From NCBI RefSeq assembly GCF_902459745.1, contig NZ_CABPSJ010000009.1, positions 124,001 to 188,000 on the forward strand: a DNA stretch of 64,000 nucleotides, in the 5' to 3' direction. Positions 55,582 to 63,449 of this stretch are shown piece by piece; the stretch's first letter is position 1; each line of letters opens with the position of its first letter. The translations under genes were made by a program, and so were the position numbers. The DNA is from Pandoraea communis (GTDB taxonomy: Bacteria > Pseudomonadota > Gammaproteobacteria > Burkholderiales > Burkholderiaceae). Below the pieces are notes generated by a model. That model made no database searches. It saw only the letters and a program-made list of their open reading frames with translations, and was not told the DNA's origin.

Positions 55582-56718
55582 ATGCAGATCCGCCACGCCG
55601 TCACCCTTGCCTTCTTGCTCGCTCCGGTCGGCGTCATGGCGCAGGCACAAGGCCAGGTAGCGAAGACCCCCTGGACGACCATTGAGCCGGGTGGCGAAAC
55701 CTCCTGCGCGACAGGAACGCCTTATGCCTTCCATGTGAAGCCGGGCGAAGGCGCGGACGCCGCAAAGCTCATGATCTTTCTCAGTGGCGGCGGCGCCTGC
55801 TGGACGGGCGAGCAATGCGACCCCAGCTCGGCGGTTTACATTCCCTTCGCGCGTCCTCAGCCAAACGAACCGCGCTGGCGGAGCGAATACATGGGTCGCC
55901 TTGGACTCTCTGAACGGGTTGATCCAAGCGACCCGCGCGACTGGCGGGGCGTCTTCGACCTCGGCAACCCGAAAAACCCGGTTGCCAAATGGACGCAGGT
56001 CTATGCCTCCTATTGCACGGGCGACGTATACCTCGGCAATCGCGATGTGACCTACAAGACGGCGGACGGCCGGGAGGTGGCGATGCGCCACCGGGGCCGT
56101 GCAAATGTGGAATCGGTGCTCAGTTGGGTCTATAAGAACGTGAAGAAACCCGAGCGCATCGTCGTCGCCGGGTCGAGCGCGGGCGCCATTGGCGCGCCGA
56201 TCTATGCGGCGGAAGTCGCGGATCAATATCCGGACGTTGAGATTACCGCCGTCTCGGACGGCGCGGGCGGCTATCGGTCCCCGAAGATTGCGGAATTGAT
56301 CCAGAACTGGGGCTTCTGGGATGGCGCGCCCGAATGGACGGGCGGCGTCGATCGCGGGAGCGCGACGTTCGAAGACCTCGGCCGCGCGGCGGTGAGACAC
56401 GCGCCGCGTCTACGCGTCGTCGAACTCGACACCGCCTATGACCAGGCGCAGGAAAGGTTCCAGAAGGCCTTCGGCACTCCCTCCAGGCTTTACCCGCTGC
56501 TGCTGCAGAACCGTGCGGAACAGGCCAAAGGGATCCCCGGCTTCGCGGGCTTTACGAGCCGGGGCAAGGAGCACACGCAGCTCCTTTTCGACCGTTTCTA
56601 TACCAATGAAGAGGAAGGCGTCCGCGTAGTGGACTGGTTCCGCGACGTGACGGAAGGCCGCAAGGTCAAAAGCGTCACTTGCGGCAAACCGGAGTCCTGC
56701 GACAAGGAACCGAAATAG
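55582..56718 (+). CDS. Secreted pectinacetylesterase/Notum-family hydrolase
   Basis: 378 aa with a Sec signal peptide (MQIRHAVTLAFLLAPVGVMAQA). The alpha/beta-hydrolase core has LMIFLSGGGACWTGEQC (oxyanion Gly-rich turn), YCTGDVYLGNRD, the nucleophile in VVAGSSAGAIGAP, and a late Asp/His region (SDGAGGYRS, GKEHTQLL). These are hallmarks of the pectin acetylesterase/Notum family, which removes acyl groups from carbohydrates or proteins outside the cytoplasm. GGAGG lies ~9 nt before the ATG at 55582; an upstream in-frame ATG at 55489 would hide the signal peptide. It lies among mobile-element debris and its codon use differs slightly from its neighbours, so transfer is likely. Confidence 0.78.
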   Translation: MQIRHAVTLAFLLAPVGVMAQAQGQVAKTPWTTIEPGGETSCATGTPYAFHVKPGEGADAAKLMIFLSGGGACWTGEQCDPSSAVYIPFARPQPNEPRWRSEYMGRLGLSERVDPSDPRDWRGVFDLGNPKNPVAKWTQVYASYCTGDVYLGNRDVTYKTADGREVAMRHRGRANVESVLSWVYKNVKKPERIVVAGSSAGAIGAPIYAAEVADQYPDVEITAVSDGAGGYRSPKIAELIQNWGFWDGAPEWTGGVDRGSATFEDLGRAAVRHAPRLRVVELDTAYDQAQERFQKAFGTPSRLYPLLLQNRAEQAKGIPGFAGFTSRGKEHTQLLFDRFYTNEEEGVRVVDWFRDVTEGRKVKSVTCGKPESCDKEPK

Positions 56719-56836
56719 GATTCTTCTGGTTCGGACAAGACTGTAACTCTGGCAACATTTCTGCCGCGGTGCCCGGCTGGCTACCCGCAAAACACATGCG
56801 TCACTGGTGGTTATTACACGTGACACAGCATGTTGA

Positions 56837-56855
56837 GGCCGGGAAACCGGCCTTT
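56837..56855 (+). terminator. Terminator-like stem before the group II intron relic
   Basis: GGCCGG, loop GAAA, CCGGCC then TTT. A compact perfect stem with a GNRA loop, 118 bp after the esterase stop and 4 bp before the intron 5' end. Confidence 0.6.
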
Positions 56856-56859
56856 GTGA

Positions 56860-57160
56860 GTGCGCCCAGCATGGGCGCACTCCTGCGGGCGGAAGTCCCG
56901 CCATAAGTTGGTCACGGCGAATGAAGCGAAGTGCAACTGCATGAGGGCGACCGAGTGCGGGGAGGAAGCGCGGAGCGTAAATCGCGAACTGATGGACAAG
57001 AACCGTATAGAAGGCGCTGCTGAGTGGGGCGCGGGCATGCAACCGCGAAGCTCAGGTGACCAAGGCGAAGCGGCGTAAATGCGGCGGTTGTGCGATGAAG
57101 GAGCGCGCTCTTACTTGGGGAGATCTCGCCTCGACGTCTCCGCCACAGATGTTTAAAGGG
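56860..57160 (+). mobile_element. Group II intron relic (5' RNA domains only)
   Basis: Starts with GTGCG, the group II 5' consensus (GUGYG), and at once folds into GTGCGCCC-AGCAT-GGGCGCAC. It continues with blocks I recognise from domain I of bacterial introns (GCGGGCGGAAGTCCCGCC; GAAGCGAAGTGCAACTGCA; GAGGAAGCGCGGAGCGTAAA; CAAGAACCGTATAGAAGGCG) and a later block (ATGAAGGAGCGCGCTCTTAC). No reverse transcriptase/maturase frame and no domain V or VI is seen, so the element is dead. The 5' end directly follows a terminator-type stem, the preferred target of IIC introns. The right border is approximate. Confidence 0.6.
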
Positions 57161-57176
57161 CTCCCCGCAAGGGATT

Positions 57177-57213
57177 AATGCCGTTCAATTTAGCCGCTGA
57201 ACGGCATTTTTAT
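57177..57213 (+). terminator. Intrinsic terminator
   Basis: Perfect 11-bp stem AATGCCGTTCA / TGAACGGCATT with a 10-nt loop, followed by TTTTAT. No intact gene precedes it; it may have belonged to the lost part of the element. Confidence 0.8.
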
Positions 57214-57299
57214 ATCTGAGGGCTAATGGTCGAAAGCGGCGCTGGGGCATCGTCGGTAAGGTGACGCTCCATGCTTGGAGAACACCTCACCAGTCTCGT

Positions 57300-57445
57300 T
57301 GGAATGTCTGAACCGGCCGACTATGGCCATCTATCGGTCGACTTCAATCGATGAGGTTGTGCATGACCTAGGGCTGATCCTGTCACCTTCCGACTCGGCA
57401 TGTTTGAGCAAGAGCGCTGTCACGCAAGCACGCCAGCGTTGCGGC
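57300..57445 (+). pseudogene. IS4-family transposase N-terminal fragment
   Basis: The frame reads MAIYRSTSIDEVVHDLGLIL, then SAVTQARQRCG, which fits the N-terminal domain of IS4-family transposases (M-A-L-x-R-x-x-S-I-x-E-V-V ... S-A-V-x-Q-A-R-Q-R-L-G). The frame stops making sense after this; no DDE domain and no terminal inverted repeats are seen. Confidence 0.55.
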
Positions 57446-57616
57446 CATACGAGCATGAAGGGGGGGCGCTGTGCCGACTGTGACGCATCTGGCGCGATAT
57501 AAGTCTGCATGTCATGAAATCCATGCAAGACGCGAAACCTTGCGCGGACTGATGGGGTGGCATTACGCCAGAATTACGCCAAACAACCGGGAAAGCCTTG
57601 CGCGATATAGATCTTG

Positions 57617-57701
57617 TGGTGCCCAGGGCCGGAATCGAACCGGCACGCCTTGCGGCGGGGGATTTTGAGTCCCCTGCGTCTACCAATTTCACCACCTGGG
57701 C
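57617..57701 (-). tRNA. tRNA-Leu (anticodon CAA)
   Basis: The reverse complement starts GCCCAGGTGGTGAAATTGG and ends with an encoded CCA. Acceptor stem GCCCAGG / CCTGGGC, anticodon stem GGGGA / TCCCC with loop CTCAAAA (anticodon CAA, 57665-57667), long leucine-type variable arm CGCCGCAAGGCG, T-arm GCCGG-TTCGATT-CCGGC. Its 3' end faces the degraded mobile region. Confidence 0.97.
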
Positions 57702-57821
57702 GGGTGTGCGTTCACCGAATAGTGTCGCAGCGTGATTCGTACGAGGAACCCGAGGGCTCACCGGACGAAGGCGAGATTATGACCGAAATTTCTCCCGGCC
57801 ACAAGCCCGCCTCGCCGGGAT

Positions 57822-58706
57822 TTAGTGAACTTGCTGCTGCCCCTCCAGAACGCGCAGCAGCGACGAGGTGTCGTCACGGCCCCAGCCGTTCTCCATCAAC
57901 ACGGACAACTGCCTCTTCACCAGTGTCAGCGCGGGCAGCGATAGCCCCGCGTCAGCCACTGCATCCAGAATCATCGAGAAATCCTTGTCGTGCAGACGTG
58001 CCTCGATCCCCGCCACAAAATCCCGATGCGCCATCTTGGGGCCCATCATGTCGAGCATTCGACTGCCCGCCAGTCCGTTCGAAATCGCCTCGATGACCTT
58101 GTCCTGATCCACGCCGTTACGCGCTGCGAACAGCATCGCTTCCGCAATGCCCTGGATATTGATCACCTGAACGATCTGGTTGCAGGCCTTTGCCACCTGG
58201 CCCGCCCCAACGTCTCCCACATGCGTGATCGTCGTGCCCAGGACCGACAGCAGCGGCTTGACCTTGTCGAAGACGTCGCCCGATGCCCCGACCATGATCG
58301 ACAGCGATGCGTCTGCCGCCCGGGACGGCCCGCCTGACACGGGCGCATCCACGAACTGGATCTCGTGGCGCGCCAGACGCGCCGCCATGCGCCGCGTCGC
58401 CTCCGCCGAAATCGTGCTGTGATCAATGCAGATCGTGCCCGGACGCGCCTCAAGCACCACACCCTGCGCGCCGAGCAGTACCTCTTCCACGTCTTGCGTT
58501 GTCGTCACGTTGGTGACGACAAAGTCGGCCTGTGCTGCCGCCTGCGCGGGCGTGGCGAACACCTTCGCCCCTTGCTCGACGAAAGGCGCGGCGGCCTCGG
58601 GCCGGCGTGCATACAAGTGCAATCGATGTCCCGCAGCCATCAGATGACGAACCATCTGACCCCCCATCGCGCCTAGCCCGATAAACGCTACGGTGTATGT
58701 CGCCAT
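57822..58706 (-). CDS. NAD(P)-dependent 3-hydroxyisobutyrate dehydrogenase-family enzyme (GarR-like)
   Basis: 294 aa, beta-hydroxyacid dehydrogenase family: dinucleotide motif FIGLGAMGGQMVRHLMAAGH, substrate-binding FVDAPVSGGPSRAADASL, and the catalytic Lys in GQVAKACNQIVQ. It would reduce tartronate semialdehyde or a related 2/3-hydroxy acid semialdehyde. The start at 58706 gives the standard N-terminus; an ATG 21 bases upstream is possible but would overlap the upstream gene. Directly downstream of a binding-protein gene (7 bp), suggesting one operon. Confidence 0.86.
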   Translation of the reverse strand: MATYTVAFIGLGAMGGQMVRHLMAAGHRLHLYARRPEAAAPFVEQGAKVFATPAQAAAQADFVVTNVTTTQDVEEVLLGAQGVVLEARPGTICIDHSTISAEATRRMAARLARHEIQFVDAPVSGGPSRAADASLSIMVGASGDVFDKVKPLLSVLGTTITHVGDVGAGQVAKACNQIVQVINIQGIAEAMLFAARNGVDQDKVIEAISNGLAGSRMLDMMGPKMAHRDFVAGIEARLHDKDFSMILDAVADAGLSLPALTLVKRQLSVLMENGWGRDDTSSLLRVLEGQQQVH

Positions 58707-58713
58707 GCCGCGA

Positions 58714-59883
58714 TCAGTCCGAGACATAGACGAACTTGCCGTTCTTGATCTGACCCATCACGCCGGCGCGCTGATCCAGCCCCACGTGATCCTGCGGGCT
58801 CAGATTCATGATGCCGTTCGGAATCGCAAGATTGTGCGTGGACTCAAGGGCGTCTCGAAGCGCCGCGCGGAATGCCGGGGTGCCCGGCGCCGCCACCTTC
58901 ACGGCGCGCGGCACGGCATCGTTGAGCAGATCCCATACGCCATAGGCGTCGGCGGCGAACTGCGTGACAGTGTCGGCGCCGTACTTCGTCTCGTACTTCT
59001 TCGTGAAGGCCAACGCTGCCGTGCGCGCCGGATGCCCGGCCGGCAACGTCTTGGCGACAACGCCCGGCTGCGTCGGGAACAGCGTGCCTTCCACATCCTT
59101 GCCGCCCACGCGCACGAAGTCGTAGGTTGCGATGCCGTGTGTCTGATAGATCTTCCCGGTGTAGCCGCGCTCCTGCAACGTGCGCTGTGGCAGTGCGGCC
59201 GGGGTGCCCGATCCGGCAACCAGAATGGCGTCAGGCTTGCTCGACATCAGCTTCAGAACCTGGCCCGTGACGCTCGTGTCCGTCCGGTTGAAGCGCTCCT
59301 GAGCTACGACCTTCAGCTTGCGCAGTTCGGCAAACTTCGAGAATTCCTTCCACCAGCTCTCGCCGTACGCGTCGGCGAAGCCGATAAAGCCCACCGTCTT
59401 GATGCCGTGGTTCGCCATGTAGCGCGTCATCACATCGGCCATGGCGGAATCGTTCGCCGCCATCTTGAACGCCCAGCGGCGCTTGGCATCCTGTGGCTCC
59501 ACGGCCACGGCTGATCCGATCAACGTGATCATCGGCGTCTGCGCCTCCGAAATCGGATCGAGCATGGCCAGCGCACTCGGCGTGATATTCGGGCCGACGA
59601 TCACGTCGACCTTGTTTTCGCTAATGAGCTTGCGCGCGTTCTTCACGGCCGTGCCGGGGTCGGAGCCGTCGTCGAGAAAGAGGTAGTGCGCCTTCTGCCC
59701 GCCGATCTGGGCAGGCCAAAGCTGCATGGCGTTCTTGCTGGCAATGCCGATGGCGGCCGCCGGGCCGGTCGACGAAAGATCGATGCCGACGGTGATGTCG
59801 GCGTGGGCCGCCGATACAACACCGGTCAGGGTCATGGCAAGCAGCACGCCCGACAAACGGATGCCGCGAAGAGGTGAGCGCAT
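58714..59883 (-). CDS. ABC transporter substrate-binding protein, Leu/Ile/Val type
   Basis: 389 aa, Sec signal peptide (SGVLLAMTLTGVVSAAHA, cut after AHA). The mature part is a type I periplasmic binding protein: DITVGIDLSSTGPAAAIG, VDVIVGPNITPSALAML, VGFIGFADAYGESWWKEF and FAADAYGVWDLLNDAV. No permease or ATPase gene is adjacent, so it is an orphan or works with a distant transporter. The ligand may relate to the GarR-like enzyme next to it. AAGGAGA lies 5 nt before the ATG. Confidence 0.88.
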   Translation of the reverse strand: MRSPLRGIRLSGVLLAMTLTGVVSAAHADITVGIDLSSTGPAAAIGIASKNAMQLWPAQIGGQKAHYLFLDDGSDPGTAVKNARKLISENKVDVIVGPNITPSALAMLDPISEAQTPMITLIGSAVAVEPQDAKRRWAFKMAANDSAMADVMTRYMANHGIKTVGFIGFADAYGESWWKEFSKFAELRKLKVVAQERFNRTDTSVTGQVLKLMSSKPDAILVAGSGTPAALPQRTLQERGYTGKIYQTHGIATYDFVRVGGKDVEGTLFPTQPGVVAKTLPAGHPARTAALAFTKKYETKYGADTVTQFAADAYGVWDLLNDAVPRAVKVAAPGTPAFRAALRDALESTHNLAIPNGIMNLSPQDHVGLDQRAGVMGQIKNGKFVYVSD

Positions 59884-60163
59884 GGGGTCTCCTTTTGAGC
59901 GAATCGCGTAAGCATACCGCACAGGTTGAGTTAGGCCAGCGAAGAAAAATAGTGTCCGGCTCACCGCGCCTGACGGCACCGCGCAGAGAGCGCACGCAGG
60001 GGATTTCCCGATTCGCGCGTGGCCGCGTCAGGCCGGGAACGCACCGGCACAGGCCCGGTCTTTGCCTGCGTGTCGCCGTGGAGCGCGCGTCGTTAGCGGA
60101 CATCGCCCGAGACGGCGTTTCGCGGAGGCGCATCCCCCTGGAAATTCGATGGAGTTTTTCAAG

Positions 60164-60656
60164 TATGACGTTCTTTTCCCGTGCCCCTGTCTCGTCCCAA
60201 CTCGTGAGCCTGAGTGAAACCGTGGCGGCACGTTGCAGCCCGAGTGCACGAAACAATCAAGGTCGCGTCACAATGGGTTCGTTCCGGCAGCTTTTCAAGG
60301 CGATCAAGAATCTCAATATGCGCTCGTTCTCCGCGTCCGATAACACGCCGGAAACGCAGTTCCGATACGCCTACATCTGCTCGACGCTGCACGACCTCAG
60401 AGCGACGCACCTTCACCATCCGCAAAAGCGGGCCAAGGTCGAGAGCATCCAGCAGGCATTCAACGAGGTGATGCGGGGAGACCCGGGCAAACGCCCCGCA
60501 AACCGAGCGGGGGCGCCGGTGACTCACTATTTGAGAGGGCTCAGAGAAGATGCGCGCGTCAATTTCGCGGCGGAATTCGATGGCGTTCACCGCGCCGAAA
60601 GGGCTCGCCAGCATGGGCGGCCGCTTTGCGGCGCGTCAAGACTTCAAAGCTCGTAA
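60164..60656 (+). CDS. Hypothetical protein
   Basis: 163 aa from the ATG at 60164, or 127 aa from 60273 (AAGG upstream). Third-position GC is high across the frame, which supports coding. Segments: SFRQLFKAIKNLNMRSF, then QFRYAYICSTLHDLRATHLHHPQKRAKVESIQQAF (helical, basic), and a polar C-terminus. No signal peptide or TM segment. I recognise no family. It is convergent with the cysB-like gene and its last 13 bases overlap that gene's 3' end. Confidence 0.5.
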
Positions 60657-61585
60657 CTCTCGTGTTCGCCGCGCAGTGCCTGCTCGACCAGCTTGCGGGT
60701 CAGAATCGGCGACAGTAGTTCAACCATCGTGAAGACGTATCCGCGCAGATAGGCACCCTGTTTCAGCGCGACGCGAGTCACGTTCGTGCCGAACAGATGC
60801 CCCACATGGATGGCCCGGAGATTGCGGTCGCGCTCCGGGTCGAATGCCACCCCCGCCAGAATCCCCACACCCAGCCCCAGCTCCACATACGTCTTGATGA
60901 CGTCCGCGTCGATAGCTTCGAGCACGATGTCCGGCTGTATATGACGCAGTGCGAACGCCTGATCGATCTTGGCGCGTCCGGCGAACTGCGGATCATAGGT
61001 AATCAGGGGGTACTTCGCCAGATCCTCGATGCCGACGGACGGCAATTGCAATAGCGGATGATCCGGCGGCACCACGGCCACGTGCTGCCACTGATAACAA
61101 GGCAGCGATACCAGATCCTTATAGCCGGCGATCGCCTCGGTCGCGATGGCCAGATCGGCCTGATCGTGCAACACCATCTCAGCAATCTGCGTCGGGCTGC
61201 CCTGCAGGATCGAGAGGCGAACCTTCGGGAAACGCTTCTTGAATTCGGCCACCGCATGCGGCAGCGAATACCGGGCCTGCGTGTGCGTCGTGGCAATCGT
61301 CAGGCTGCCCTGATCCTGCGCAGCGTAATCCTTGCCGATCCGCTTGAGGCTTTCCACCTCTAGAAGGATTCGTTCGACGGACTCGAAGATGATGCGCCCG
61401 GGCTCCGTCAAATTACGGATGCGCTTGCCATGCCGGGCAAAGATGTCGACACCAAGCTCTTCTTCCAGCTCGATGATGGCCTTGGAGACGCCTGGTTGGG
61501 AGGTAAATAGCGCCTTGGCGGCTTCCGTCAGGTTGAAATTCTGACGAACGGCCTCGCGCACAAAACGGAACTGGTGCAAGTTCAT
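60644..61585 (-). CDS. cysB: CysB-type LysR regulator of sulfur assimilation
   Basis: 313 aa, LysR family of the CysB/Cbl group: MNLHQFRFVREAVRQNFNLTEAAKALFTSQPGVSKAIIELEEELG, then TIATTHTQARYSLPHAVAEFKKRFP, the conserved Thr/Gln sulfate/acetylserine-site region of CysB (THTQARY; QGSPTQIAEMV). It activates sulfate-assimilation genes with O- or N-acetylserine as inducer. Divergent from the TSUP-cysH-cysD run. The intergenic region is markedly AT-rich, as expected for CysB sites. The ATG at 61585 gives the canonical N-terminus. Confidence 0.9.
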   Translation of the reverse strand: MNLHQFRFVREAVRQNFNLTEAAKALFTSQPGVSKAIIELEEELGVDIFARHGKRIRNLTEPGRIIFESVERILLEVESLKRIGKDYAAQDQGSLTIATTHTQARYSLPHAVAEFKKRFPKVRLSILQGSPTQIAEMVLHDQADLAIATEAIAGYKDLVSLPCYQWQHVAVVPPDHPLLQLPSVGIEDLAKYPLITYDPQFAGRAKIDQAFALRHIQPDIVLEAIDADVIKTYVELGLGVGILAGVAFDPERDRNLRAIHVGHLFGTNVTRVALKQGAYLRGYVFTMVELLSPILTRKLVEQALRGEHESYEL

Positions 61586-61718
61586 TTGTATAACTTTAGA
61601 AAATATACAAACAATTTTTAATTCGTTTGAAGTATATAGCGTTTTCATTACAGTGGGTGCCACTGTTTCGATAACGTTATTCCCGTCAGGCATTTAGCAC
61701 CCATCAGGAGCGTCGTAC

Positions 61719-62495
61719 ATGTCGCTGTGGCTCGAACCCCTTTCCGGATTTGGCGTCGGCCTGCTGGTCGGCCTGACCGGTGTAGGCGGGGGCTCGCTGA
61801 TGACGCCGCTGCTCACGCTCTTGCTTGGCTACGCCGCCCCGGTCGCCGTGGGCACGGATCTGGCGTTTGCCGCGGTTACCAAGAGCTTCGGCACGGTCGC
61901 GCACCGTTCGCACGGGCACGTGAAGTGGCACATCGTGCGCCGGCTCACGCTCGGCGCGCTGCCGGCGGCGCTGGTGACGATTCTCTTCCTGAAACGGCTG
62001 GGTGGCATCGACGATGCGGCGCTGCATGTCATCAAGCTGACGATTGCCGCTTCTGTCCTGCTCACCGTGCTCTCCCTGCTGTTCCGCGCGAAGCTGCTGG
62101 CCGTGTTGCGCGCGCACCCGAACTGGCAGTTGACGGGCCGCCCGCAAGCGGTCGCCACCGTGATGGTGGGCGCGCTGATCGGCGGGCTCGTGACGATTTC
62201 CTCGATTGGCGCCGGTGCCGTTGGCGCCACGCTGATCCTGATGTTGTACCCGCAATTGGAACCGGCCGAAGTCGCCGGTACCGATATTGCCTACGCCGTG
62301 CCGCTGACCGCCATTGCCGCACTGGGCCATATCTGGCTCGATACAGTGCACTGGGCACTGCTCGGTAGTCTGCTGATCGGCTCGCTGCCCGGGATCTGGC
62401 TGGGCGCAAAGCTTACCCGTCATCTGCCCGAGCGCATTGTGCGCGGGGCCTTGGCGGCAACGCTTACGCTCGCGGCAGTGAAGCTGGTCGGCTGA
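61719..62495 (+). CDS. TSUP (TauE/SafE) family sulfite/sulfonate exporter
   Basis: 258 aa, about seven to eight TM segments. TSUP motifs: GFGVGLLVGLTGVGGGSLMTPLLTLLLG and the second copy TVMVGALIGGLVTISSIGAGAVGATLILMLY. In cys clusters such proteins are thought to move sulfite or other sulfur oxyanions. It is the first gene of the rightward cys run, 31 bp before cysH, and divergent from the cysB-like gene. Confidence 0.87.
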   Translation: MSLWLEPLSGFGVGLLVGLTGVGGGSLMTPLLTLLLGYAAPVAVGTDLAFAAVTKSFGTVAHRSHGHVKWHIVRRLTLGALPAALVTILFLKRLGGIDDAALHVIKLTIAASVLLTVLSLLFRAKLLAVLRAHPNWQLTGRPQAVATVMVGALIGGLVTISSIGAGAVGATLILMLYPQLEPAEVAGTDIAYAVPLTAIAALGHIWLDTVHWALLGSLLIGSLPGIWLGAKLTRHLPERIVRGALAATLTLAAVKLVG

Positions 62496-62526
62496 CACCC
62501 CCTACAGACAATAAGGAGTTCGCGAA

Positions 62527-63318
62527 ATGCGAAACGAATCCCGCTGGGAACCCACCCCGGCCGCCGTGCCGTCGAATGCGACCGATGCCGAGCATCAGGA
62601 CATGGCGCTGCTCGACGAAATGGAAGCGGTGCTGGCCGAGCGCCTGGCACGCATTGCGGGTTCGCATCGCAACGTGAAGTTTGCCAGCAGCCTGGCCGCC
62701 GAAGACATGCTCATCACGCACGTGATTCTGCGACAGCAACTGCCGATCACGGTCTTCACGCTCAACACCGGTCGCTTGCATGCGGAGACACTGGGCATGA
62801 TCGACCGGATCAAATCGCGCTACGGTTACGACGTTGTGCAGTATGCACCGCAGGCGGATGCCGTCGAGCAATACGTGACCGAGCATGGCGCGAACGCCTT
62901 CTACGAGAGCGTGGATCTTCGCAAGGCGTGCTGCCAGATTCGCAAGGTCGAACCGCTCGGCCGCGCGCTCGCCGACGCCGACGCCTGGCTCACCGGCCAG
63001 CGCCGCGAGCAGTCGGTCACACGCGAAGAACTGGCGTTCGCCGAACAAGATGACGCCCGCGGTATCGCCAAGTACAACCCGCTCTTCGACTGGACGCAAG
63101 CGCAGGTGTGGGCGTACCTGACAGCTCGCGACGTCCCGGTCAATCCGCTGCACGCGCGCGGCTACCCGAGCATCGGCTGCGAGCCGTGTACCCGCGCCAT
63201 CCGCCCGGGCGAAGACAGCCGGGCAGGGCGCTGGTGGTGGGAGTCGCGCGACAGCAAGGAATGTGGTCTGCACGCCGGCAACCTGAGCAAGATCCCCGTC
63301 TCGGTGAAGTCGAACTGA
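62527..63318 (+). CDS. cysH: Assimilatory adenylylsulfate (APS) reductase
   Basis: 263 aa. PAPS-reductase fold with FASSLAAEDMLITH (PP-loop) and TLNTGRLHAET; the 4Fe-4S cluster pairs are CC in LRKACCQIRK and CxxC in GCEPCTRAI, which mark the APS-using type rather than the cluster-free PAPS type. The C-terminal redox Cys is in SKECGLHAGN. It reduces APS to sulfite with thioredoxin. AAGGAG lies upstream of the ATG. Followed by cysD after 131 bp. Confidence 0.95.
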   Translation: MRNESRWEPTPAAVPSNATDAEHQDMALLDEMEAVLAERLARIAGSHRNVKFASSLAAEDMLITHVILRQQLPITVFTLNTGRLHAETLGMIDRIKSRYGYDVVQYAPQADAVEQYVTEHGANAFYESVDLRKACCQIRKVEPLGRALADADAWLTGQRREQSVTREELAFAEQDDARGIAKYNPLFDWTQAQVWAYLTARDVPVNPLHARGYPSIGCEPCTRAIRPGEDSRAGRWWWESRDSKECGLHAGNLSKIPVSVKSN

Positions 63319-63449
63319 GTGCCGCGGGCAAAGCGCCCGCGCGTCACGCGGATCATGCGATCAGGCAAAGACATATGACGATGCGACGCCCCTGAGTGGC
63401 GGCACATCGTGGCAATTCGAATCTCGGAATCGTTAAGGAAGGGAACACT

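Noticed and set aside
57492-57609. GCGCGATATA repeated at 57492-57501 and 57600-57609 as att-site remnants
   Set aside because: The repeat is only 10 bp, lies outside the tRNA gene and does not match the tRNA 3' end.
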